Below, in pieces: positions 1-7,114 of a stretch of 64,000 nucleotides of DNA. Below the pieces are notes generated by a model, which was given only the letters and a program-made list of their open reading frames with translations, did not search any database and was not told the DNA's origin. Position numbers and translations under genes: made by a program. Source of the stretch: Corallococcus caeni (lineage in GTDB: Bacteria; Myxococcota; Myxococcia; Myxococcales; Myxococcaceae); NCBI RefSeq assembly GCF_036245865.1, contig NZ_BTTW01000005.1, forward strand, positions 372,001-436,000, read 5' to 3'. Position 1 is the first letter of the stretch, and each line of letters opens with the position of its first letter.

Positions 1-243
1 GTAGTCCTCGATGCGGCGGCCCAGCGCGCGGAAGGTCTCCTCGAACACCTCCGGCATCAACACGATGGTGGGGCCCACGTCCCAGGTGAACCCGTCCACC
101 TGGAGCTGGTTGCACCGGCCGCCGGGGCCGTGCGTCTTCTCGAAGACCTGGACGTCGAAGCCCTGCCGCGCGAGCCTCGCCGCCGCGGCCAGACCTCCCA
201 CCCCCGCGCCCACCACCACCACCCGCTTGCCTTGTGCGCTCAT
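1..243 (-). CDS. crtI: Phytoene desaturase family FAD oxidoreductase (N-terminal part)
   Basis: Only the first 81 residues lie in the window; the gene runs off the left edge. The N-terminus carries a dinucleotide-binding Rossmann motif (VVGAGVGGLAAAARLA) followed by the FEKTHGPGGRC and GPTIVLMPEVF motifs typical of CrtI-type phytoene desaturases, which dehydrogenate phytoene in carotenoid synthesis using FAD. The ATG at 243 lies 10 bp after the crtE stop, so the two are almost certainly co-transcribed. Myxobacteria carry two CrtI paralogues with different reaction steps, and this fragment cannot tell which one it is. Confidence 0.85.
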   Translation of the reverse strand, partial: MSAQGKRVVVVGAGVGGLAAAARLARQGFDVQVFEKTHGPGGRCNQLQVDGFTWDVGPTIVLMPEVFEETFRALGRRIEDY

Positions 244-253
244 GACGGTGTCC

Positions 254-1342
254 TCAGGAAGCGCGACGCGCGAGCCGGCTGATGAGGGCGTCCAGCAGAT
301 CCCTCATGCCATGGGGGTTGGGCAACGCCTGCAGGCTCCGCCGCGCCGCGCGCGACGCCCGCTCCACCGCGCGCTCGCACGCCGCACGGCCACCGAAGTG
401 CTCCACCAGCTCCCGGGCGCGCGCGAGCGCCGCTTCGTCCTTGCACTCCACCGGCAGCGCCCACAGCCGCTCCAGCTCCTCGCGGCCCTCGGGCGTGGCG
501 CGCACATACGCGGCCACCACCGGGAAGGTGCGCTTGGCCTGCGTGAAGTCGCCGTCGGACGCCTTGCCCGCCACGGACGCGTCGCCGTACAGGCCGATGA
601 GGTCGTCGCGCAGCTGGTACGCGAGCCCCACCGAGCGCCCCACCCGCTCCAGGCCCTGCTGGAGCAGCGGATCCGCGCCGCCCAGCATCGCGCCGCACAC
701 CAGCGGAGCGCAGAAGCCGTAGCGCGCCGTCTTGAGGTGCGCCACGCGCAGCGTCTGGAAGAGCGTCACCTCCGCCAGCGGCACGCGCGCCAGGTCCAGG
801 TCCAGGTACTGCCCGGCCGCCGTGTGCCGGCACACGCCCAGGTAGTAGCGCGCCACGCGCGACGCGCCCGGCATGCCCGACTCCAGCATCGCCTCCAGCG
901 AGCGCGCGAAGAGGTGGTCCCCCATCACCACGGCCAGGTCTTCCCCCGGACGGCCCGGGGCCAGCATCCGGTGCAGCACCTGCCCGCCCCGGCGCAGCTC
1001 CGCCTGGTCCGCCACGTCGTCGTGGATGAGCAGGAACGTGTGCAGCAGCTCCAGCCCGGCGGCGAAGCGCCACAGCCCCGGCGGCACCGCGGTGCTCCCG
1101 CGCGCCAGCCCGTGCCCCGCCAGCACCAGCGCGGGCCTCAGCCGCTTCGCCGGCCGCAGCGCGTAGGCCCGCGTCTGCGCCTGCGCCTGTGTCCAACGTG
1201 CGTCCAGGCCTTGTTCGTCCGGCAGCTCGAACAGCTGGGTGAGCGCGGCCTCCACCTGTGCCTGCACGAGCTGCAGCCAGGCTTGCTCGGGGTATGCGGC
1301 TCCGGCGGAGGTCTGCTGCACGTTGGGAAGCAGGGTGGCCAT
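254..1342 (-). CDS. crtE: Geranylgeranyl diphosphate synthase
   Basis: Polyprenyl synthase of 362 residues that condenses isopentenyl diphosphate with allylic diphosphates to give GGPP, the precursor of phytoene. The first Asp-rich motif is HDDVAD near residue 107. The second is RDDLIGLYGD near residue 245, the DDxxG variant seen in many bacterial GGPP synthases, followed by a GKASDGDFTQAKRTF stretch. The ATG at 1342 is preferred over a longer in-frame start at 1453, because the longer form would read through the promoter and palindrome. It heads an operon with crtI, matching the order at the light-induced carotenoid locus of Myxococcus xanthus. Confidence 0.9.
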   Translation of the reverse strand: MATLLPNVQQTSAGAAYPEQAWLQLVQAQVEAALTQLFELPDEQGLDARWTQAQAQTRAYALRPAKRLRPALVLAGHGLARGSTAVPPGLWRFAAGLELLHTFLLIHDDVADQAELRRGGQVLHRMLAPGRPGEDLAVVMGDHLFARSLEAMLESGMPGASRVARYYLGVCRHTAAGQYLDLDLARVPLAEVTLFQTLRVAHLKTARYGFCAPLVCGAMLGGADPLLQQGLERVGRSVGLAYQLRDDLIGLYGDASVAGKASDGDFTQAKRTFPVVAAYVRATPEGREELERLWALPVECKDEAALARARELVEHFGGRAACERAVERASRAARRSLQALPNPHGMRDLLDALISRLARRAS

Positions 1343-1389
1343 ACAGCGGATCTCCGAAGGCGGGAGCACGGCAGCAGCCTTTCCACCTA

Positions 1390-1419
1390 GAGGTAGCGTT
1401 TGCGTACAGAGATTGTCAA
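1390..1419 (-). promoter_or_regulatory. Putative crtE promoter (-35 TTGACA, -10 TACCTC)
   Basis: Read on the minus strand, TTGACA (1414-1419) and TACCTC (1390-1395) are separated by 18 bp, with the -10 element 47 bp upstream of the crtE ATG. The -35 is consensus and the -10 is weak, as expected of a regulated primary-sigma promoter. The arrangement resembles the M. xanthus PB promoter of the crt operon, which the B12-binding MerR-family repressors CarA and CarH shut off in the dark. That parallel is an inference; no repressor gene is in the window. Confidence 0.5.
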
Positions 1420-1429
1420 GGCTATGTCT

Positions 1430-1447
1430 AAGGTTTGCAAAAACCTT
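1430..1447. promoter_or_regulatory. Inverted repeat upstream of crtE -35 (candidate CarA/CarH-type operator)
   Basis: AAGGTTTGCAAAAACCTT has perfect 7-bp arms around a 4-bp centre and ends 11 bp upstream of the crtE -35 hexamer. TGTACA directly abuts it (1447-1452), and GTACA occurs again inside the promoter spacer (1403-1407). M. xanthus PB has one repressor site upstream of -35 and a second overlapping it, which this layout mimics. The site also lies just before the divergent gene at 1466 and could affect both. Confidence 0.45.
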
Positions 1448-1465
1448 GTACACGGGAGGCTCCCG

Positions 1466-2029
1466 ATGAAGGCATGGATCACAGGTGCGTTGACGGTGAC
1501 CCTGGCGGCGGGGAGCGCGAGCGGCGCCCCTCCGGATCCGGAGCCGGTGGACGCGACGTTAAGCACCTCCAAGGGAGAGCGCGTCCAGCTGGCCCGCTGG
1601 CGTGGGAAACCCGTCATCCTCTTCTACGAGGACAAGGACTCCACGACACTCAACGCCCCCTTGAAGGCGGAGCTGTTCGCCCGGGGACGGGAGCGGGGCC
1701 TGCTCCAGAGCGCCTTCGTGGTCGCGGTCGCCAACCTGGAGAAGTACGACTTCTTCCCAGCCCGGGAGATTGCCCTGTCGTACGTGCGCGACGAGGAGAA
1801 GAAGGCCGGCGTGCCCATCCTGGTGGACCTGAAGGGCACCCTGGGCCTGGCGCCATGGAAGCTGCCCACCAAGACGTCCACGGTGATGCTGCTGGACGCG
1901 GAGGGCACGCCCGTCTTCCGGCACTCCGGCCGCATGAAGCCGGAGGAACAGGACCGCTTCTTCACCGTCCTGAGCCAGCTGGTGGGCCAGGACCTGACCG
2001 CCGAGCGGGAACCGGAGGCCCACCCGTGA
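1466..2029 (+). CDS. Secreted thioredoxin-fold protein, YtfJ-like
   Basis: A 187-residue protein with a signal peptide (hydrophobic ALTVTLAAGSASGA) and a thioredoxin-like fold: the GKPVILFYEDKD strand, the central Asn-Ala-Pro segment (TTLNAPLKAEL), and a C-terminal VMLLDAEGTPVFRHSG strand. There is no CxxC motif, so it is probably not a classical disulfide oxidoreductase; the strand order resembles the periplasmic YtfJ family, whose function is unknown. The ATG at 1466 has a GGGAGG ribosome site 7 bp upstream, whereas the longer ORF start at 1400 lies inside the crtE promoter. Its stop overlaps the GTG of the next gene, implying translational coupling. Confidence 0.7.
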   Translation: MKAWITGALTVTLAAGSASGAPPDPEPVDATLSTSKGERVQLARWRGKPVILFYEDKDSTTLNAPLKAELFARGRERGLLQSAFVVAVANLEKYDFFPAREIALSYVRDEEKKAGVPILVDLKGTLGLAPWKLPTKTSTVMLLDAEGTPVFRHSGRMKPEEQDRFFTVLSQLVGQDLTAEREPEAHP

Positions 2030-2934
2030 GGGTGACCTGTACGGGCGCCACCGGCTTCCTCGGTCCAGGTCTTGTCCAGGGTTTGTTGGAGGCTGGTCAC
2101 ACGGTGCACGTGCTCAGCCGGAACGTGGAACACGCGCTCGGCCGGCTGCCCTCCGGGGTGACGGGCTCCTACTTCGACGGCAGCACGCCGCTGTCGCCGG
2201 ACGCGCTCGCGGGGGCGGAGGGGGTGGTGCACCTGGCCGGGGAGCCGGTGGACCAACGTTGGACACACGAGGCCAAGCACCGCATCCACGCCAGCCGCGT
2301 GGAGGGCACGCGCGTGCTGGTGGAGGCGATGAAGCAGGCCGGCTGCGTGCGGCACTTCGTCTGCGCGTCGGCGGTGGGCTTCTACGGCGGCGCGCGCGCG
2401 GGGCGGACGCTGACGGAGGAGGACGCGCCCGGGGACGACTTCCTCGCCCACGTGTGCCAGGGCTGGGAGGCGGAGGCCCTGCGCGCGGAAGGAGCGGGCA
2501 TCCGCACGGTGCGGCTGCGCATCGGCGTGGTGCTGCACCCGGCGGGCGGCGTGCTGCACCGGATGCTGCCGGTGTTCCGCATGGGCGCGGGCGCGAAGGT
2601 GGGCAACGGCCACCAGTACGTCAGCTGGGTGCACCGCGAGGACCTCTTCGGGCTGATCCGCTTCGCGCTGGAGCACCCCACGCTGTCCGGCCCGGTGAAC
2701 GCCACGTCGCCGGAGCCCGTCACCAACGCGGCCTTCGCGCACACGCTGGGCGCGGTGCTGGACCGGCCCGCGGCGCTGACGGTGCCGGGGCTGGTCCTCA
2801 AGGCGCGCTTCGGGGAGATGGCGCGCGTGGCGCTGGAGGGCCAGCGGGTGATGCCCCAGCGCGCGCTGGAGGCGGGCTTCCAGTTCCGTTACCCGGAGCT
2901 CACTGGAGCGCTGCGCGACCTGCTGTCCTCCTGA
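2026..2934 (+). CDS. TIGR01777-family NAD(P)-dependent epimerase (YfcH-like)
   Basis: A 302-residue extended SDR of the TIGR01777 group: the N-terminal nucleotide motif is TGATGFLGPGL. It also has VVHLAGEPV, the R-x-E-G-T segment after ASRVEGTRVLV, SAVGFYG, and the C-terminal short domain (FGEMARVALEGQRVMPQRAL) characteristic of this family. The substrate is unknown; E. coli YfcH is the model member. The GTG start at 2026 overlaps the upstream stop (GTGA) and is the only start near the nucleotide-binding motif. Confidence 0.85.
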   Translation: MRVTCTGATGFLGPGLVQGLLEAGHTVHVLSRNVEHALGRLPSGVTGSYFDGSTPLSPDALAGAEGVVHLAGEPVDQRWTHEAKHRIHASRVEGTRVLVEAMKQAGCVRHFVCASAVGFYGGARAGRTLTEEDAPGDDFLAHVCQGWEAEALRAEGAGIRTVRLRIGVVLHPAGGVLHRMLPVFRMGAGAKVGNGHQYVSWVHREDLFGLIRFALEHPTLSGPVNATSPEPVTNAAFAHTLGAVLDRPAALTVPGLVLKARFGEMARVALEGQRVMPQRALEAGFQFRYPELTGALRDLLSS

Positions 2935-3028
2935 GCCGGAGCCTCCCGTCCGCGATGTCGGCGGGTGGACGGGGACGGTGCGCCGGGTCCCGGGCTCGCG
3001 CGCACGGTGCGTACAGTGCGCGCCACGC

Positions 3029-4081
3029 ATGGACGACACCCGGACGCTGGAAGCCCGCGCGCGCAAAGAGGGCACGCCGCTCATCGACGGAGACACCGCC
3101 ACCTTCGTGTGGAAGGGATCCCGCCCCGTCTTCCTCCAGGGGGACTTCCAGGACTGGCGCGGCACGCCGCTGCCCCTGGAGCGCGTGGGCAAGGGGCTGT
3201 GGGCGCGCTCGCTGGCGCTGCCCGAGGACGCCTACGTCGAGTACGCGCTCCAGGACGCGAAGGGCCGCCGCGTGCGCGACGTCCTCAACCCGCGCCGCTC
3301 CGACAACGGCTTCGGCGGCTTCAACCACTGCTTCTGGATGCCGAAGGGTGAAGCCACGCCGCTGGGCCGGCGCATCCGGAACGTGCCGAAGGGCCGCGTG
3401 ACGCGCCACCAGTTGGAGACGCACGAGTGGGCCGTGGGCAGCAAGCGCGCGGTGGCCCTCTACGCGCCGCCCGTGAAGGGCCCCGTGCCGCTCATGGTGG
3501 TGCTGGACGGCGACGACTACCTCAAGCGCGTGCAGCTGCCCACGCTGGTGGAGAACCTGGTCGCCGCGGGCCGCATGCGCCCGGTGGCCATGGCCTTCGT
3601 GTCCAACGGCGGTCCCGCCCGCACCACCGAGTACGCGTGCAGCGAGGCCACCGTGGCCTTCCTGGCGCAGCGCGTGCTGCCGCTGGCCCGCGAGCACCTG
3701 TCGCTGGTGGACGAGCAGCGCACGCCGGGCGCGCACGCGGTGCTGGGCTCGTCCCTGGGCGGGCTGATGGCGCTCTACGCTGGACAGCGCCTGCCGCGCG
3801 TCTTCGGCCGCGTGCTGTCCCAGTCCGGCGCCTTCTCCATCGAGGGCACCGACATGGTCGTCTTCGACCTGGCCCGGCGCACGAACCAGCCGCCCCTGCA
3901 CGTCTGGCTGGACTGCGGCCGCTTCGAGGGGCTCCAGGACGGCAACCAGCGCCTGCTGCCCGTCCTCGACGCCACGGGCCACCGCGTCACGTACCGACCC
4001 TACAGCGGGGGCCATAATTACCCCGCGTGGCAGACCAGCCTCCCGGCCGGCCTGGAAGAAATCTTCTCGCCCGCCGGGTGA
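3029..4081 (+). CDS. Esterase D/enterochelin-esterase-like alpha/beta hydrolase
   Basis: A 350-residue predicted hydrolase of the PF00756 family. Residues 1-105 form an N-terminal beta domain like those of Fes-type esterases and CBM48 modules (FVWKGSRPVFLQGDFQDW). The catalytic domain has the nucleophile elbow GSSLGG (Ser near 240) and a C-terminal His in SGGHNYPAW. No signal peptide is evident, so a cytoplasmic role is likely. The ATG at 3029 leaves 94 bp after the epimerase and removes a poorly conserved Arg-rich extension. The substrate cannot be told from sequence; siderophore or sugar ester hydrolysis are family possibilities. Confidence 0.75.
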   Translation: MDDTRTLEARARKEGTPLIDGDTATFVWKGSRPVFLQGDFQDWRGTPLPLERVGKGLWARSLALPEDAYVEYALQDAKGRRVRDVLNPRRSDNGFGGFNHCFWMPKGEATPLGRRIRNVPKGRVTRHQLETHEWAVGSKRAVALYAPPVKGPVPLMVVLDGDDYLKRVQLPTLVENLVAAGRMRPVAMAFVSNGGPARTTEYACSEATVAFLAQRVLPLAREHLSLVDEQRTPGAHAVLGSSLGGLMALYAGQRLPRVFGRVLSQSGAFSIEGTDMVVFDLARRTNQPPLHVWLDCGRFEGLQDGNQRLLPVLDATGHRVTYRPYSGGHNYPAWQTSLPAGLEEIFSPAG

Positions 4082-4340
4082 CGCGGCGCGGCGAAGGGCC
4101 GGATTTCCGTCCGGGATGAAAGTCCCATGGATTCAAGGGCTTGGCCCGGGAGGAAGGCGGCCAAGGCTGGATGATCCAGGATTGGGCGGGGGATTTGACG
4201 CGGCAGGCGGGCAGCCGGGCGGGGGTTGTGGACCGCCAGGCCACGCAACCTGGGGGAAGGCAGATCCGATAACGGATGTAGGTGCGCAACCCGGCGCGAG
4301 TACCGCGACGGGCCCCTTCCCCCGCTCCTGGAGTCCCCTC

Positions 4341-4943
4341 ATGTCTCGCGTCGATGGTGGCAACCGCCCGTCCCTTCCCCCGAAGCGCTCGGAGTTCGAG
4401 CGGTCCGAGCGAAGCGACGCCACGCGCGACGGCAAGCCGGGGACCGCCCAGGGCCGCACGCCCGCCAACGCCAACGTGCGCTCGTTCCAGGGCCGCAGCG
4501 ACTTCGAGCCCTCGCGCCCCGCCCCTGCCCGCCCCACGCCCCCGCAGACGCCAGCCGTGAAGGCCCCGCCCTCGCCGGCGGAGGCGGAGTCCATCGCCCA
4601 GGCGGACATGGAGCTGGGGCTCCTGGCGGAGTTCCCGGACGCGGACGCACAGAGCGGCATCGCGTCCGCCATGCTGCACGCGCACTCGGACGCGCCCGCG
4701 TCGCAGAACCGCATCGTGGAGCGGCTGAAGCAGGACGGCCGCCTGGAGACGCTCTTCGGCGAGGTGTTCCGCGAGGACAACCCGTACGTGGAGCAGCCGC
4801 ACAAGAACGCCATCGTGCGAGCGCTCGACACCGCGCTCTCCCGCGGCACGGTCACGGGTGACGACCTGCGCGCCTTCTCCCGCGGCACCTACGCGCAGGA
4901 GTGGCAGCAGATTGGCGCCGCGCTGGGTGACGCCCGGAAGTAG
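4341..4943 (+). CDS. Hypothetical protein, disordered N-terminus plus helical domain
   Basis: A 200-residue protein with no recognised family. Residues 1-85 are Ser/Arg/Pro-rich and probably disordered (a PAPARPTPPQTP run). Residues 86-200 look all-helical and acidic, with a segment (VERLKQDGRLETLFGEVF) that could be a small folded domain. No signal peptide, transmembrane segment or cysteine is present. The ATG at 4341 is chosen because upstream in-frame sequence has no coding character. The 259-bp gap before it holds an ATCCG-ATAA-CGGAT inverted repeat (4264-4277) but no convincing promoter. Confidence 0.6.
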   Translation: MSRVDGGNRPSLPPKRSEFERSERSDATRDGKPGTAQGRTPANANVRSFQGRSDFEPSRPAPARPTPPQTPAVKAPPSPAEAESIAQADMELGLLAEFPDADAQSGIASAMLHAHSDAPASQNRIVERLKQDGRLETLFGEVFREDNPYVEQPHKNAIVRALDTALSRGTVTGDDLRAFSRGTYAQEWQQIGAALGDARK

Positions 4944-5052
4944 CCGGCGGCCCGGCCCCGGGCTCCGAGCTCCGGTGCCCCCCCACCGCTTCACGCTTCT
5001 TCACGCGCATGCCGGTTGCGCCGGAACGCGTGCGCGCCAGGATGGGCCTCCC

Positions 5053-6312
5053 ATGGTGGAAAGCCCGTTGCGCATCATCCTGTTCATCCTCCTCGTCAGC
5101 GTCGCGTCGGTCCTGGTCCACGTCTACCTGTACCGGCGCCTCTTCCGCGACACGTCCACGAACCGGACCTGGCGCACCGCCGGCAAGGTGCTGCTGACGG
5201 CGCTGTGCCTGCCGCTGCTGCTGTCCTGGGTGGTGACGCGCGTGGTGCCCTCCGCGTTCATCGTCGCTGTGGCCGCGTGGACGTGGATGGGCGTGGCCGT
5301 GTACCTGCTGCTCGCGCTGGCGCTGCTGGGCGCGGTGCGCCAGGCTGTGGCGCGCGCGCGGGGCCCCCGGGCCGTCGTCGCGCCGCTCGCCATGGCCGCG
5401 CCGGCCCCCGCCGCGTCGCCGTCCCTGGCGGACCTAGCCGTCACCGTGCCGCCCCCGTCTCCCGCCGCGCCGCCGGTGGACGAAGACCGGCGCCGGTTCC
5501 TCGCGAGGGCCACCGCGGGGGGCGCGGTGCTCGCGGCTGGCGGCCTCACGGGCTACGGCATGTGGAGCGCGTTCCATCCGCCCGTGGTCAACGAGGTCGC
5601 GGTGCGGCTGCCCGGCCTGCCCAAATCGATGGACGGCTTCACCATCGTCCACATGAGCGACATCCACGTGGGCCCCGTCATCCAGCGGCGCTTCATGGAC
5701 GAGCTGGTGCGGCGGGCCAACGCGCTCAAGCCGGACCTCGTCGCCATCACCGGCGACCTGGTGGACGGCACGGTGCCCGACCTGCGCCACTCCGTCGCCG
5801 CGCTCCAGAACCTCCAGGCCCGGGCGGGCACGCACTTCATCACCGGCAACCACGAGTACTACTGGAACGCGAGCACCTGGGCGGACGCGCTCACCGGCCT
5901 GGGCGTCACCGTGTTGCGCAACCGCCACGTGACCGTGGGCGACGCGGGCGGCGCGTTCGACCTGGTGGGCGTGGACGACTGGTCCATGCGCAATGGCCCC
6001 AAGGGCTACAACCTGGACGCCGCGCTCGCGGGCAGGGACCCCGGCCGCGCGGCCGTGCTGCTCGCGCACCAGCCCTCCAACTGGGACGTGGCCGCGAAGG
6101 CGGGCATGGGGCTGCAACTGTCCGGGCACACCCACGGTGGACAGTTCTTCCCGTTCACCATCGCCGTCTCCGCCATCTGGAAGCACGACGCCGGCCTCTT
6201 CCAGCAGGGCGACAGCTCCCTCTACGTCAGCCGCGGCACCGGCTTCTGGGGCCCGCCCCTGCGCGTCGCCGCGCCATCCGAAATCGTTAAGGTGACGCTC
6301 CTGGCGGTGTGA
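5053..6312 (+). CDS. Membrane-anchored calcineurin-like metallophosphoesterase
   Basis: A 419-residue protein of the YkuE/YaeI group. Three hydrophobic segments lie within residues 1-100, followed by a Pro/Ala linker. A second hydrophobic stretch near 145-165 is preceded by a twin-arginine-like DRRRFLARATAGG. The phosphodiesterase domain then shows all metal-binding blocks in order: DIHVGP, GDLVDG, GNHEYY, LAHQPSNW and GHTHGGQ. Homologues act on lipid or nucleotide phosphoesters, with the catalytic domain outside the cytoplasmic membrane. The ATG at 5053 begins right at the first membrane segment. The next gene starts 19 bp downstream, so they may be co-transcribed. Confidence 0.8.
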   Translation: MVESPLRIILFILLVSVASVLVHVYLYRRLFRDTSTNRTWRTAGKVLLTALCLPLLLSWVVTRVVPSAFIVAVAAWTWMGVAVYLLLALALLGAVRQAVARARGPRAVVAPLAMAAPAPAASPSLADLAVTVPPPSPAAPPVDEDRRRFLARATAGGAVLAAGGLTGYGMWSAFHPPVVNEVAVRLPGLPKSMDGFTIVHMSDIHVGPVIQRRFMDELVRRANALKPDLVAITGDLVDGTVPDLRHSVAALQNLQARAGTHFITGNHEYYWNASTWADALTGLGVTVLRNRHVTVGDAGGAFDLVGVDDWSMRNGPKGYNLDAALAGRDPGRAAVLLAHQPSNWDVAAKAGMGLQLSGHTHGGQFFPFTIAVSAIWKHDAGLFQQGDSSLYVSRGTGFWGPPLRVAAPSEIVKVTLLAV

Positions 6313-6320
6313 GGTGTAGA

Positions 6321-6332
6321 TTTACCCGTAAA
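6321..6332. promoter_or_regulatory. Inverted repeat over the tetR-family start codon
   Basis: TTTACCCGTAAA (5-bp arms, 2-bp centre) is an AT-rich island immediately before, and overlapping, the first base of the regulator start codon. TetR proteins commonly repress their own promoters through such dyads, so autoregulation is a reasonable inference. The arms are short and could be coincidental. Confidence 0.35.
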
Positions 6333-6976
6333 TGGGCAAGGAACCAGCGAAGCGCGAAATCAAACAGGAGCGGGCCGCGCGAACGCGGGTCGAAATCCTG
6401 GAGGCCGCCATCACGTTGTTCGCCCGGCGGGGCTACCTGTCGACGACGATGTCGGACCTGGCGAAGGCCATCCGGATGACGCCCGGCGCGCTGTACTGGC
6501 ACTTCCCCACCAAGGAAGACCTGCTGCTGGCGGCCATCGAGGAGCTGCACAACCGCTACCTGATGGAGTTCGCGCCGCTGCTCGCCGAGCGCCGCGTCCT
6601 GTCCGGCCGGGAGCAGTTGGTGTTCGTCGTCTCGCGCACGTCACAGTTCCTGCGCTACCACCGCGAGTACGGCATCTTCTTCGGGATGCTGTCCGCGGAG
6701 TCCGCGGAGTCCAACGACCGCGTGGCGGAGGCGCTGCGCGAGAAGATCTCCCTCTACGTGGCGGTGCTGGCGGGGATGATCCGCTACGGCCAGAAGCGGC
6801 AGGAGTTCCGCCAGGAGGTGGACCCGCTGCACATGGCCCACACGATGATGGGGGGCTACCTGGGCATCCTCCTGCACCACAACCTGTTCCGCTCCGCCGT
6901 GAGCTACGACCCGCTGATGGCGTCGTTGGATCAGATCCTCTCCGGCGGCCTCCACGTGCGCGGCCCCCTGGGCTGA
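6332..6976 (+). CDS. TetR/AcrR-family transcriptional regulator
   Basis: A 214-residue one-component regulator. The N-terminal helix-turn-helix domain (residues about 15-65) has the TetR signature: ILEAAITLFARRGYLSTTM, then MTPGALYWHFPTKEDLL. The ligand-binding domain (70-214) is all-helical, and its ligand is unknown. It follows the phosphoesterase gene by 19 bp with a GAGGTG ribosome site and is followed by a strong terminator, so it may be the last gene of that transcript. No adjacent efflux gene identifies its target. Confidence 0.88.
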   Translation: MGKEPAKREIKQERAARTRVEILEAAITLFARRGYLSTTMSDLAKAIRMTPGALYWHFPTKEDLLLAAIEELHNRYLMEFAPLLAERRVLSGREQLVFVVSRTSQFLRYHREYGIFFGMLSAESAESNDRVAEALREKISLYVAVLAGMIRYGQKRQEFRQEVDPLHMAHTMMGGYLGILLHHNLFRSAVSYDPLMASLDQILSGGLHVRGPLG

Positions 6977-7015
6977 CGCGCTGAAGCCACCGGGCCAGGC
7001 GGCCCGGAACGAAAG

Positions 7016-7050
7016 ACGCCCGGCCCCCCGCGTGAGGGACCGGGCGTTTT
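7016..7050 (+). terminator. Rho-independent terminator
   Basis: The stem ACGCCCGG.CCC pairs with GGG.CCGGGCGT (12 positions, one C-A mismatch) around an 8-base loop and is followed by TTTT (7047-7050) and ATTT. It lies 39 bp after the TetR stop and before the convergent end of the giant lipoprotein gene. Confidence 0.85.
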
Positions 7051-7114
7051 CATTTCCAGCAGGAGCCTTCAGCCCCCCGCTCCCCGGTGAGGGGAGCGGG
7101 GCGTGGAGCCGGGA

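Noticed and set aside
4195-4277. TTGACG and an ATCCG-ATAA-CGGAT dyad before the hypothetical gene at 4341
   Set aside because: There is no matching -10 at the right distance and the dyad arms are short, so I do not call a promoter.
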